The position numbers were made by a program, and so were the translations under genes. A DNA stretch of 64,000 nt from Clostridiales bacterium (GTDB lineage Bacteria; Bacillota; Clostridia; Saccharofermentanales; Saccharofermentanaceae). Where the stretch lies: positions 1-64,000 of the forward strand of contig JAFXMZ010000008.1 of NCBI GenBank assembly GCA_017529925.1. The letters run 5' to 3'. Of the stretch, positions 43,883-52,284 are shown in pieces. The notes below the pieces were generated by a model. It was not told the DNA's origin, ran no database searches, and saw nothing but the letters and a program-made list of their open reading frames with translations. The number at the start of each line of letters is the position of its first letter. The first letter of the stretch is position 1.

Positions 43883-45289
43883 TCACGTAAAACCGCCAAA
43901 GAAATCAATTTTCCTTCTGACGGCTTCACCGTGCTTTTCGATGTAGCCCGTTATGTCCTTGATGCAGGGGCACCTTTCGAGACGGCCGCCGCCGAAGATC
44001 CTCTTGCTCATGCCGCCCGCGCCGAACGAAAGGACATCCCTCCTGTCGCTCATCATGGCCACATTATATCTGCACTCGTGCCCGGGAAGTGAAAAACCTA
44101 CATTCTCGAGCCCGTGCCCCGTATCCTTCTGCCTGTAGAGATAATAAGGTTCATATCCCGCTTCGAAAAGCATCTCATAGCCTTTCACGAGCGCCTCGTC
44201 AACGCCGCCTCTTTCGCCTTCCCTGTCGAGAACATCCTCGCGGGACATCGCAGCACGGCGTTTCTTGTAAAGTGTATGGACTGTTATGTTCTCGGGCTTG
44301 AGTTCCAGGACCTTCTTAACTGAGCATATAAAGTCGTCTGCCGTCTCATATTTAAGGCCTGCGATCAGATCCATGTTCACGGTCTCAAACCCTATGCTCC
44401 TGGCTTCTTCATAAGCTCTTATTATGTCAGATACCGTATGTCTTCTTCCGATCCTCTGAAGCGTCATATCGTTCATCGTCTGGGGATTGATGCAGATCCT
44501 CCCCACACCGTTTTCCTTCATGGCGGTAAGCTTTCTCTTCGTTATAGTGTCGGGGCGTCCCGCCTCAACTGTTATCTCGCACGAAGGATCAGATGCTATG
44601 CTGCCCACAGCTGAAGCGATAAGACGTTCAAACTCTTCATCCGAAAAGACGGTCGGTGTTCCTCCGCCTATATAGAGCGAATCGACATCTCTTCCCTCAT
44701 ATATCCTTTTCCCTGCGGATATCTCATCTGTCAGCGCATCCAGATAGTCACCCAGCCTTTTCAGGTGCCCTGTCGCATCCTGCGAAATAAAGGAACAGTA
44801 TTCGCATCTCGAGGGACAGAACGGGATCCCTACATATACGCCGAGCGAATCCTCCTCTGTCCTTCCCAGGATCTCATTTTCTTTCCGGGCTGTTCTTAAC
44901 GCCAGTTCGGCTTTATCCTTTCTGACGAGATAAGATCTCATCATGAGATCAGTATCCTTCACTTCGTCCGCAACCAGAGTGGGCCTTATGCCAGTGAGGC
45001 ATCCCCAGGGAAAGCTTATCCCCGTGATCTTTTCGAGGTGCTTATAAAGAGATCTCTTGACTGCTCTCTTGACGGGGATCTCAGGCTCTTCATACCGGGG
45101 GCTTGTGCCTTCTTCATATGTCGCGACAAGGCCGTCTTCCGTCATCTCGCTTATGAGAGTGATGTCTTTTTCGAAGATGCCCGTGACACATGAGCCTTCC
45201 CTGTCCTCACTTGTCCTGTCGCAGTAAAGCCTCAGGATGTCAGCAAGGCCGTAAAAGTTGTCATGGCCTTTAAGGACGACCCTGATCAT
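43883..45289 (-). CDS. hemZ: HemZ-like radical SAM coproporphyrinogen dehydrogenase family
   Basis: The 468-residue protein has the HemZ arrangement: a 140-residue N-terminal domain with KHLEKITGISFPWGCLTGIRP, then a radical SAM domain with the cluster motif CPSRCEYC (Cys158, Cys162, Cys165) and YIGGGTPTVF, and a HemN-like C-terminus. HemZ is named for oxygen-independent coproporphyrinogen oxidation, but many such proteins in non-heme-making anaerobes may act on other substrates or handle heme. It overlaps the upstream gene by 20 bases. Confidence 0.9.
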   Translation of the reverse strand: MIRVVLKGHDNFYGLADILRLYCDRTSEDREGSCVTGIFEKDITLISEMTEDGLVATYEEGTSPRYEEPEIPVKRAVKRSLYKHLEKITGISFPWGCLTGIRPTLVADEVKDTDLMMRSYLVRKDKAELALRTARKENEILGRTEEDSLGVYVGIPFCPSRCEYCSFISQDATGHLKRLGDYLDALTDEISAGKRIYEGRDVDSLYIGGGTPTVFSDEEFERLIASAVGSIASDPSCEITVEAGRPDTITKRKLTAMKENGVGRICINPQTMNDMTLQRIGRRHTVSDIIRAYEEARSIGFETVNMDLIAGLKYETADDFICSVKKVLELKPENITVHTLYKKRRAAMSREDVLDREGERGGVDEALVKGYEMLFEAGYEPYYLYRQKDTGHGLENVGFSLPGHECRYNVAMMSDRRDVLSFGAGGMSKRIFGGGRLERCPCIKDITGYIEKHGEAVRRKIDFFGGFT

Positions 45290-46484
45290 CGGAAGACTCC
45301 TTCACATAATCAAAATAGAACTCGATGAAGATGCTCGAACGGATCTCATAGCTCCTGACCCCGTCCTTCTGTCCGTTGGCCTTGAGGAATGCGTCATTTG
45401 CCTTATTCGAGAACCTTTCGATCATGCGCGTATAGAAATTATCGGCGAGCCCCGCCTCATACTCCCTTGCAGCCTGCATATCGCGGTCGATCGCAAGTAT
45501 CAGATCCTGATTGATGTAAGTCGGCAGCTCCTGCCCAGAAAACTGTGCATATTCCGTTGTGATGGAATAGAGCTCGAGGAATATCCTCAGGAACCCTGCA
45601 TATCTGAAATCGGGCCTGGACGAGTGTATGCATGTAAGGATCGCGCAGACAGTCGCATCGCTCTCCCTCGCATATCCTTTCGCGTGGCTTATCTCATGGC
45701 AAATGGTCAGCGGGATCCCGGTAATATCGAGATAGTCCGTATTTACGTTCGCCTCTCCGATCAGCATGTCGTAGAATCCCGTGATCCCCGTATAGCTCCA
45801 GTAACGGCTCAGGGACACCGGCTTGGCATTGATATAATTCCTCGAAAGCCCCAGACCGTATCTGTCGGACACCTGATCCATCACGATGTTCGCATCATAG
45901 ACAGCGCCTCCGAAATTAGTCTTCATGTGGGCTACTCCGTTATAGTCCTCTCCGAGCTGCGACCTTGCCTCTATCATGCCCGCATAAGCCCATTTCAGGG
46001 CCTCGCAGTATTCCTCATATGATCTCTGGCTCCCTGTATCGATACCGAGCTCATGTGCGATCGGCGTGCGCCTGTAGTTGATGCCGTGCATCAGCTGATA
46101 GTCGGCCATAAGGATATTCAGTATAAGAAGGATGACGACAGACAACTTGAAGATATTCCTGCCTGTCTTGCCGGTCCCGCCTGACACGAGTCTCTTGATC
46201 GTCATATAGAGCAGGATGAAGAATAATACTATCAGGGTAAGTCCGCCCACGATAACGATATTCTCGGTTATCGAGAACAGGAGCATATTGGATACCATAT
46301 TGCCGAAAAAAGAAACATATCCGAACAGGTTCTTACAATAGTAGTCTGCACGCGCCCTGTCAAACAGGAGATCCGGCATCTTGTATAGAAACAGAAGGAG
46401 TGCAGAAAGCAAAAGTATCACAAATGCTCCCAGCGCCTTCCGAAGCGGCGAATACGGTATGATATCCTTCCTTATGATCTTCAT
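45270..46484 (-). CDS. DUF3810 family membrane zinc-protease-like protein
   Basis: The 404-residue protein has three N-terminal membrane helices (about 15-37, 75-95, 112-135) and an outer domain with the metalloprotease-type motif ICHEISHAKGYARESDA (HExxH plus downstream Glu), as in DUF3810. It may be an extracytoplasmic peptidase; substrates are unknown. It lies in a tight five-gene operon between a DUF1624 protein (1 base apart) and hemZ (overlap). Confidence 0.85.
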   Translation of the reverse strand: MKIIRKDIIPYSPLRKALGAFVILLLSALLLFLYKMPDLLFDRARADYYCKNLFGYVSFFGNMVSNMLLFSITENIVIVGGLTLIVLFFILLYMTIKRLVSGGTGKTGRNIFKLSVVILLILNILMADYQLMHGINYRRTPIAHELGIDTGSQRSYEEYCEALKWAYAGMIEARSQLGEDYNGVAHMKTNFGGAVYDANIVMDQVSDRYGLGLSRNYINAKPVSLSRYWSYTGITGFYDMLIGEANVNTDYLDITGIPLTICHEISHAKGYARESDATVCAILTCIHSSRPDFRYAGFLRIFLELYSITTEYAQFSGQELPTYINQDLILAIDRDMQAAREYEAGLADNFYTRMIERFSNKANDAFLKANGQKDGVRSYEIRSSIFIEFYFDYVKESSDDQGRP

Positions 46485-46485
46485 A

Positions 46486-47256
46486 CTATATCTTTCCCGC
46501 CAGCTTGAATATCAGATACAGTATCCCGTATACCAGCGGCTGATGCGCAAGGTATATGATGAGCGAATGCCTGCCCATAAACTCCAGAGGCCTCGTGAGC
46601 CTCTTCTCATCCGCCGCCCTCTTTTCGAAAAGTGTCTTCCTCTCTCTATAGACTGTCCTTCCGATCACGGCTCCGATAAGGAAAACTCCAAGCCACGGGA
46701 TGATATAGAGATAGTCGGCAACCGCGGGCGCTCCCTTGACCCTGATCCCCAGAGGGATAAGGAGCCATGAATCCGAAAGTCCGTTATATGCCGATATGTT
46801 GTCATTCAGAAGTATGATATAAAGACCGAGTGCTCCGATGATGAGCGTCATCAGCTCCTCCTTTACATGCAGCTTCTTTTCGATGAATGAAAGAGCCGCA
46901 TAGAGCAGGATTCCGACGGACAGTACGTGAAGTACGTTGAAAAGAACGAAGCAGAAAAGCCCCGCATAGTTCGTCACGAGATATGTTACCGCAGTAAATG
47001 CCAGTGATACGGCGAGGAGCTTAATGCCCCTCTTAAGGTTATTCCTCGAGAATGTGCAGCATATACCCGACAGTCCGACGAATAATATCAGTATCACAGG
47101 ATGGACAAAAGTCCAGAACCATTCCTTCTCCTGATAAGAAAAGATATCAAATCCGAATTCGTATCTGATGTCATATGAGATATGCTGAAATACCATCATG
47201 ACGATGGCTATGCCCCTTAAAAGGTCAAGCTCGAAAGCTCTCGTCTTCTTTTCCAT
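46486..47256 (-). CDS. DUF1624 / HGSNAT-like membrane acyltransferase
   Basis: The 256-residue protein has seven or eight membrane helices and the family start FELDLLRGIAIVMMVFQHIS with the conserved aspartate, arginine and histidine, and the C-terminal GRHSLIIYLAHQPLVYGILY. Members of this family (heparan-alpha-glucosaminide N-acetyltransferase catalytic domain) transfer acetyl groups across the membrane; the bacterial acceptor is unknown, possibly a surface sugar. Its ATG shares an A with the coaW TAA stop. Confidence 0.85.
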   Translation of the reverse strand: MEKKTRAFELDLLRGIAIVMMVFQHISYDIRYEFGFDIFSYQEKEWFWTFVHPVILILFVGLSGICCTFSRNNLKRGIKLLAVSLAFTAVTYLVTNYAGLFCFVLFNVLHVLSVGILLYAALSFIEKKLHVKEELMTLIIGALGLYIILLNDNISAYNGLSDSWLLIPLGIRVKGAPAVADYLYIIPWLGVFLIGAVIGRTVYRERKTLFEKRAADEKRLTRPLEFMGRHSLIIYLAHQPLVYGILYLIFKLAGKI

Positions 47257-48077
47257 TATCTGCCTGCTCCGGCGATACAGGCGCCTATGGCTGTCGCATA
47301 TTCGGCATCCTCGGGGATGATGAAGCTCTTATCATAAAGAGTCGTAAACAGATCGAATACCTGCCTGCACTGTTCCATCATCGTCAGCTGTCCCGTCAGG
47401 ACTATCTTATCTATTCCTGTTACGCCTGCCGACAGGACAGCCATCGTTCCTATAGACTGATATACGAGATTAAAAACGCCCGCTACCTTCTCTTCGCCTG
47501 TAAGATCCTCCGCAGCCTTCCCGAAATTGGATGCTGTAACATTCATCGGAAGTCCCGCGACCTCGGCTTTAGAGATATCGCCGATAGTAAGATCTACTCT
47601 CTGAAGATCTGCATTTATCGAACTTACGGAGAGCTTCATAGGATCGCTTATACCTACCAGGGAATTACAAAGACCAACTATAGTTCCTCCGCCGACGCCC
47701 GAACCGATGATATGTTCCACGTTGCGTCCTTTTGCCTTCAGATATGCCGTACCGGTTCCCATACTGACAACAACAGCTTCATCGAGTCCGGATACATACA
47801 GACCGCCGAGCCCGGTAGCCATGAATTCCTTGATCATAACAGTCTTTATACCGAGCATGTCTCCCTGAGAAAAGGACGACCCTACACCCGTTATATTGAT
47901 CCTGTCTATATCCTCAACGTTGAGATTATTATCGTTCATCAGCTTTCCGAGCGCACCGAAAGCAGATGTGACCGGATCGTCCGCTTTGACTATCTCTTTG
48001 CAGACGACGATATTATCCTTCATCCCTACTGTCTTTGTTGTACTTCCGCCTATATCAAGTCCGACTGTTATCGCCAT
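47256..48077 (-). CDS. coaW: Type II pantothenate kinase
   Basis: CoaW phosphorylates pantothenate, the first step of coenzyme A synthesis, and type II enzymes escape CoA feedback. The 273-residue protein has the actin-fold phosphate motifs VGLDIGGSTTKTVG, VSMGTGTAYLK, and the block HIIGSGVGGGTIVGLCNSLV, all typical of the staphylococcal-type PanK-II. ATG 48077 is chosen because CGGAG lies 6 bases upstream; ATG 48101 has no such site and is next to a TATAAT. It is the first gene of the five-gene operon that ends with the zinc-ribbon gene. Confidence 0.92.
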   Translation of the reverse strand: MAITVGLDIGGSTTKTVGMKDNIVVCKEIVKADDPVTSAFGALGKLMNDNNLNVEDIDRINITGVGSSFSQGDMLGIKTVMIKEFMATGLGGLYVSGLDEAVVVSMGTGTAYLKAKGRNVEHIIGSGVGGGTIVGLCNSLVGISDPMKLSVSSINADLQRVDLTIGDISKAEVAGLPMNVTASNFGKAAEDLTGEEKVAGVFNLVYQSIGTMAVLSAGVTGIDKIVLTGQLTMMEQCRQVFDLFTTLYDKSFIIPEDAEYATAIGACIAGAGR

Positions 48078-48126
48078 ATACATCTCCGATTTTTTCTTCA
48101 TATTATACTATACTGTCAACAGGCAA

Positions 48127-48157
48127 TAAAAAAGTCCCCGTCGTTAATCGGGGACTT
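48127..48157 (-). terminator. Rho-independent terminator ending the minor pilin operon
   Basis: AAGTCCCCG and CGGGGACTT pair perfectly over 9 bp with an 8-nt loop, followed on the minus strand by TTTTATTG. It is 24 bases past the last prepilin gene. Confidence 0.92.
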
Positions 48158-48180
48158 CGTTATATCTTTAGTAATCAGGC

Positions 48181-48837
48181 TTAATATCCGGGTGAATACT
48201 GGTCTCCCATTGTCGTCATAAGGGTCTTCGCCGCATCTCCCGTATAAAGATCGAGAACAGTACTTGCATATGTATTGCCGTTTGAGGAAGATACACTGTT
48301 CTTGCCCGGGATCACAATGAATACTTCTGTCTGGACACCCTGAGCGGATGTATGTACCGGTATCCACAATTCTCCATCATATCTGAGGATCTCGTCACCG
48401 GGATTATAATAGTTATCTACGAGAACGAGCTGATACTCAAGGATATGTGAATTCTTATGATAGCAGCACTTATCAAGATAGATGAGCCACTTGCAGTTAC
48501 CGTCTTTGTTATGCATCTGCGTAAGGTTGAACATAGGCTGTGATGTTCCGCCTGCTCCGTTTACAATTCTGTAGAATTCGGACTCGCTGCCCTGGATCCT
48601 GTAAAGGATACTTCCGCCTCTGCTTACCTGGGCATCACGAAGGATCTGATTCTCAAGAGCCTGTGAATAGAGGGCTGCATAATCTGTAGCATCGTCATAG
48701 TTATATGTTCTGTAGAAGGAATTCTTTACTGCATATATGAGGGTTACGAACAGTCCGCTGATCATAACGATGATCGCTATGGAAAGCATTACCTCAACGA
48801 GAGTAAAACCCTTCTTGGATTTATTCTGCTTTTTCAT
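48181..48837 (-). CDS. Type IV prepilin-like protein (minor pilin)
   Basis: The 218-residue protein has a basic leader and the prepilin cleavage site KKGFTLVEVMLSIAIIVMIS with Glu5 of the mature protein present, so PilD should cut and methylate it. The hydrophobic helix covers about residues 12-35; the rest is a globular head with several cysteines (CKW, KCCYHKN) and a beta-rich C-terminus. It is the last of three prepilin genes in one transcript. It is likely a minor pilin of the initiation or tip complex. Confidence 0.88.
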   Translation of the reverse strand: MKKQNKSKKGFTLVEVMLSIAIIVMISGLFVTLIYAVKNSFYRTYNYDDATDYAALYSQALENQILRDAQVSRGGSILYRIQGSESEFYRIVNGAGGTSQPMFNLTQMHNKDGNCKWLIYLDKCCYHKNSHILEYQLVLVDNYYNPGDEILRYDGELWIPVHTSAQGVQTEVFIVIPGKNSVSSSNGNTYASTVLDLYTGDAAKTLMTTMGDQYSPGY

Positions 48838-48862
48838 AATCTAAAAACTTCCTCCCTCTCTA

Positions 48863-49483
48863 TTACGGTATAGCCGTATGTGACTTGTGATAATCACAAT
48901 CTTCATTTGTGCAGTACCACGCGTCAGGACCGTTACCGAAGTGTCCGTATCTTATCGTTCCGTACTTATTGCATGAAGGACAGTGGTTTCTTGTAGGAAT
49001 ATAGAAGAACGACGTCCTGTTGGAAACTGCAAGATATGTCTCGTCATATTCATTCATTCCGGTCGCGCCGCTTACGACATTCGTATCATAGGAGATAGTG
49101 CCTGCAGCATGTCCGGCCATGAATCCTTCCCAGCCCATATGCCATGCAACCGTATTGATCTTCCTTGAGCTTCCGAGCGCACTCGTGGCACCGATCGTGA
49201 ATGATCTTGACTGTCCGTTGGCATCCAGATCATCCTGGAGATGAGTATAACGGCTCTCGTGGTCATCGATCGCATCTGTTGAGTATTCGGAAAGCTTCTC
49301 GGCAGCACGTCCGTAGTTAGAAGCACCGACTCTGGAATATACGGATGAATTGCTTGCAAAGTTCATGAGGGCAATGAAACCGTTCATGATCATCATTGAT
49401 GCCATTGCCATGATAGCCGTGGCGAGCATTACTTCAACGAGTGTAAATCCTTTTTTGGATCTTATCTTATATAAACGCTTCAT
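48863..49483 (-). CDS. Type IV prepilin-like protein with a C-terminal four-cysteine motif
   Basis: The 206-residue protein has the prepilin site KKGFTLVEVMLATAIMAMAS with Glu5, a hydrophobic helix (13-40) and a head of about 160 residues. Near the end are paired cysteines: HCPSC (168, 171) and YCTNEDC (191, 196), spaced like a zinc knuckle, plus histidines after them. Zinc ribbons are rare in secreted pilins; the cysteines could also form disulfides. It lies in the middle of the minor pilin transcript. Confidence 0.88.
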   Translation of the reverse strand: MKRLYKIRSKKGFTLVEVMLATAIMAMASMMIMNGFIALMNFASNSSVYSRVGASNYGRAAEKLSEYSTDAIDDHESRYTHLQDDLDANGQSRSFTIGATSALGSSRKINTVAWHMGWEGFMAGHAAGTISYDTNVVSGATGMNEYDETYLAVSNRTSFFYIPTRNHCPSCNKYGTIRYGHFGNGPDAWYCTNEDCDYHKSHTAIP

Positions 49484-49499
49484 ACTTTCTGTCCTCTCG

Positions 49500-49715
49500 T
49501 CAGAATTTATATCCTCTTATCTTCGATTCAAGTGAATTGAACTTTCCTGTAGCAGAACTTCTCTCATCATCCATCTTGTCACGTCCGTTACGCGCAGTCT
49601 GCATGATATTGGAAACGCTCAACGTAAGAACAGTTGCAAGTATAACGATTATAGCCAGGACGAGAACCATCTCGACCAGGGTAAATCCACTCTTATTCTT
49701 TCTTATTCTCTTCAT
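49500..49715 (-). CDS. Short type IV prepilin-like protein
   Basis: The 71-residue protein has a KSGFTLVEMVLVLAIIVILA prepilin site with Glu5, a long N-terminal helix and only about 25 polar residues after it, so there is no globular head. It begins the three-gene minor pilin transcript and has its own promoter at 49768-49795 with a conserved upstream element. GGAGGGG lies just upstream of the ATG. Confidence 0.88.
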   Translation of the reverse strand: MKRIRKNKSGFTLVEMVLVLAIIVILATVLTLSVSNIMQTARNGRDKMDDERSSATGKFNSLESKIRGYKF

Positions 49716-49767
49716 AAGTCCCCTCCGGATTTATGGGCATAATAACCTATAAAAAACTTCTAAATAC

Positions 49768-49795
49768 ATTATACATGCATTTATTAATATTTCAA
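49768..49795 (-). promoter_or_regulatory. Promoter of the minor pilin operon
   Basis: TTGAAA (49790-49795) and TATAAT (49768-49773) with a 16-bp spacer on the minus strand, 52 bases from the start of the first prepilin gene. Confidence 0.7.
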
Positions 49796-49810
49796 CTGTT
49801 TTTGTTCACA

Positions 49811-49834
49811 TTTCCATATTTTTTTCACAATTCC
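49811..49834 (-). promoter_or_regulatory. Conserved pilus upstream element, copy A
   Basis: On the plus strand this 24-bp stretch ends in ttttttcacaattcc. It matches copy B at 22 of 24 and copy C at 20 of 24 positions. The cacaatt core is 30 bases from the -35. A near copy (ttcacatttcc, 49805-49815) overlaps its left end. Confidence 0.6.
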
Positions 49835-49854
49835 GTCAAAATCGGTTTTAGGAC

Positions 49855-49884
49855 AAAAAAGTGGGGAGACCTTAGTCTCCCCAC
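49855..49884 (-). terminator. Rho-independent terminator of the major pilin gene
   Basis: GTGGGGAGAC and GTCTCCCCAC pair perfectly over 10 bp with a 4-nt loop (CTTA or its complement), followed by TTTTTT on the minus strand. It separates the 65-residue pilin gene from the minor pilins. Confidence 0.95.
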
Positions 49885-49910
49885 CTAAATTGCTTTTCAG
49901 TCTTCTTCGA

Positions 49911-50108
49911 TTACTGAGCGTCAATAGCAGAAACACCAGCGCTGATAGAAGAGTTGTGAGCTGCTACAGAAGAAGCTGCGTTTCTAGCTCTTGCAATGTA
50001 TCCGCCGATAGCCATAACGAGAACAGCTGCGAGGATAACGATGATTGCAATAACGAGAACCATCTCAATGAGAGTAAAGCCCTTCTTAGTCTTCTGAATC
50101 TTCTTCAT
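49911..50108 (-). CDS. Short type IV pilin, probable major subunit
   Basis: The 65-residue protein has the class III-like leader KKIQKTKKG and the mature start FTLIEMVLVIAIIVILAAVL with Glu5; cleavage leaves 55 residues. It consists almost entirely of the N-terminal helix and a short Ser/Ala-rich tail. It has its own strong promoter and terminator, as expected for an abundant subunit. The size resembles the short PilA of Geobacter, but only two aromatic residues (Phe1 and Tyr28 of the mature form) remain, which argues against a conductive pilus. AGGAGG lies before the ATG. Confidence 0.88.
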   Translation of the reverse strand: MKKIQKTKKGFTLIEMVLVIAIIVILAAVLVMAIGGYIARARNAASSVAAHNSSISAGVSAIDAQ

Positions 50109-50149
50109 GATGAATTCCTCCTGTTTGGTTTTATTGAGTTTGTAACTTT

Positions 50150-50177
50150 AGTATAGCACCTTATTTGAAATATGCAA
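50150..50177 (-). promoter_or_regulatory. Promoter of the major pilin gene
   Basis: TTGCAT (50172-50177) and TATACT (50150-50155) with a 16-bp spacer; TGC directly before the -10 makes it an extended -10. Confidence 0.65.
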
Positions 50178-50183
50178 TACCTT

Positions 50184-50207
50184 TTTTCATATTTTTTTCA
50201 CAATTTC
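50184..50207 (-). promoter_or_regulatory. Conserved pilus upstream element, copy B
   Basis: On the plus strand it ends in tttttttcacaatttc and matches copy A at 22 of 24 positions. The cacaatt core is 21 bases from the -35 of the major pilin promoter. Confidence 0.6.
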
Positions 50208-50232
50208 TCCTTAATAGTGTTGAAATTATGAA

Positions 50233-51321
50233 TTATTCCTCTCCAGCGTCAGCGTCACCATTGTCAGCCTGCTGGTTAGCCATCTGCTGTGCGAGATCAG
50301 CAGGAACAGTAGGGATCGTGGAAGGATCGATAGGGTTGACCTCCATGATTCCGATAGTCCTTGCAAGACCCTGGCCCTTAACAAGCGTCGAGAACAGTGC
50401 GTTGGAATAATATGTAGCGAACGGCTTGGTCGTAGCTGATGCAACAGAATCGGGTACCATGATCTTGTACCATGCGCTCTGGGAATCAGATACATAGTAA
50501 GGCAGACCGATGAAACCGTGGCCGATCTTGATCGAACCGGACTTAGCCGAAGGATACGTTACGTATGCAGGTGTCTCATCCGGCTTGGACAGTCTGTTAT
50601 TGAATGTAGCCGAATAGAAATCGATCTGTGCCGTAAGGAGCATATAACCGCCCTGATCCTCAGCCTTGATATCAAAGATCTTGATAGCTTCGGAATCGAT
50701 AGCCTCGATCTCCTTAAGAGTCTTTACGAATCCTTCATATCCTACGATACCCCACTGGTTAGGGAATCCTACGCCGACAGCAGTTGAAAGGTCATACATC
50801 GTAGCAAGCCTCTCAAGGAACTGATCGGGATCAGGTGTACCGTCAACGATAACAGTGTTCTCGTGATTGTACTGGGGAACATTGAATCCGTCAGTCGTTG
50901 AATATGTAATAGTTACCCTCTTCCATACGAGCATATCGCTTGCAGTAGTTCCGTCAGGAAGTACTACCGTAGGAGCATTGATATCCTCAGTCTCAACCTT
51001 TACGAGGTAGGGGCAGTTATTCTTCTTGAATGTATCCAAAAGGAAATTCTCGATAGCTTCTGTCCTGATCTCGGGAAGGAATGTAGCCTCCATCTCCTCG
51101 ATCTCCTTCTTGACTTCCTGGATCTCCTTGCTCGTTGCGTCGTTATCAGCCTTGAGTGCATCATAGTATTCCTTCTGCTGCTCAAGCTCTGCCTTACGAG
51201 CCTCATATGTCTCGTACTTGCTGTCAAGGTTTCTTATACCGAAGATATAGATAAGGAACAGTATAAGAACGATGACAAGTGCAAACATTCCGTATTTTTC
51301 ACGTGTACCTAAATTTCCCAT
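50233..51321 (-). CDS. pilO: PilO-like inner membrane pilus assembly protein
   Basis: The 362-residue protein has one N-terminal transmembrane helix (about 12-30), a coiled coil (about 32-85; YETYEARKAELEQQKEYYDA) and an alpha/beta periplasmic-side domain, then an acidic tail. That layout and its place after pilM and pilN mark it as the PilO-type member of the alignment complex. Sequence identity to known PilO is low, so the name rests on order and topology. Its ATG shares an A with the pilN stop. Confidence 0.78.
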   Translation of the reverse strand: MGNLGTREKYGMFALVIVLILFLIYIFGIRNLDSKYETYEARKAELEQQKEYYDALKADNDATSKEIQEVKKEIEEMEATFLPEIRTEAIENFLLDTFKKNNCPYLVKVETEDINAPTVVLPDGTTASDMLVWKRVTITYSTTDGFNVPQYNHENTVIVDGTPDPDQFLERLATMYDLSTAVGVGFPNQWGIVGYEGFVKTLKEIEAIDSEAIKIFDIKAEDQGGYMLLTAQIDFYSATFNNRLSKPDETPAYVTYPSAKSGSIKIGHGFIGLPYYVSDSQSAWYKIMVPDSVASATTKPFATYYSNALFSTLVKGQGLARTIGIMEVNPIDPSTIPTVPADLAQQMANQQADNGDADAGEE

Positions 51322-52268
51322 TACTCTGCTGCCTCCTCTTCCGCACTCTCCTCAACTACGCTGTAATAGAGCTTGACTTCAGTATTAGCCTTGGAGCTGA
51401 TGTTGAGCTCATTAACAGCAATGACTGTTGAAAGCTGTTCTTCGCTTATAGAAACACCATCGACCATTACAGACTCAAGCTGGTATGTCTGACCGTTTCT
51501 CTCGACAGAAGTAACATCCTTGATCGTGTATGTATCGCCGGCCTTGACAGCTACGGTCTCAACAGCACCGAGAGGTGTTACAGTCTCAGGGGACTTGATG
51601 TAGCTGGAGTAGGAAATGTAGATGTTTCCGTCTCCGATAAGACCTGCGATCTCAAATGTGTAATATCTGTCGATCGCATTGAGGATCTCCATCTCGGCAC
51701 TGGTTCCGTTACCGCCGACATCAACCTTCTCAACAGTCTCGACCTTAACATCTGCAGGAGCAGTAAATGTCTCCTGATCCTTCTGGAAGAGGTGGAGTAT
51801 CTCACTCGCGGAATAATAATCGAAAGTATATCCTGCGATCGTCAGCTCATTTCCGGAAAGATCATAAGCACTTACATATGCCTCATTAGGAATATTCTTC
51901 TCGATCATGTCGAGGATCTTCGTATCCGCGGGGATAGTCTCAACAAGAGTCCTCTTCATCTCGGAAAGTGCGAAATAATACTTATTCTTATCGTTGATCT
52001 CCTGCTCGAGCTGATGAGATGTGAGCTCGAGGTTCGCATATTCGGGCTTCTGAAGTTCTGTCTCGATATCTGAGATCTCATTCTTGATACCGTTATTTCT
52101 GAAGATATCAACAACGAGCCAGATAACCGATGCACCTACCAGGACCGCACCGATGAGGACGGCGATCAAGAGGATCTGTGCCGTCTTTCTTGCCGAAGCG
52201 GTAAACTCATCGAAAAAGTTAATATCGCGCTTCGAAAGATCTTTGTTTCCAAAACTGAAATTTGCCAT
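51321..52268 (-). CDS. pilN: PilN-like pilus assembly protein
   Basis: The 315-residue protein has a short cytoplasmic N-terminus with RDINFFDEF (PilN uses such a segment to bind PilM), one transmembrane helix (about 30-53), a coiled coil and a mixed extracytoplasmic domain with an acidic end. ATG 52268 is chosen because it is followed directly by the PilM-binding type N-terminus. Spacing to pilM is 16 bases. Confidence 0.78.
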   Translation of the reverse strand: MANFSFGNKDLSKRDINFFDEFTASARKTAQILLIAVLIGAVLVGASVIWLVVDIFRNNGIKNEISDIETELQKPEYANLELTSHQLEQEINDKNKYYFALSEMKRTLVETIPADTKILDMIEKNIPNEAYVSAYDLSGNELTIAGYTFDYYSASEILHLFQKDQETFTAPADVKVETVEKVDVGGNGTSAEMEILNAIDRYYTFEIAGLIGDGNIYISYSSYIKSPETVTPLGAVETVAVKAGDTYTIKDVTSVERNGQTYQLESVMVDGVSISEEQLSTVIAVNELNISSKANTEVKLYYSVVEESAEEEAAE

Positions 52269-52284
52269 TTTTCCGTCTCCCTCC

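Noticed and set aside
49911-50108. Conductive (e-pilus) subunit.
   Set aside because: The size fits but only two aromatic residues remain in the mature chain.
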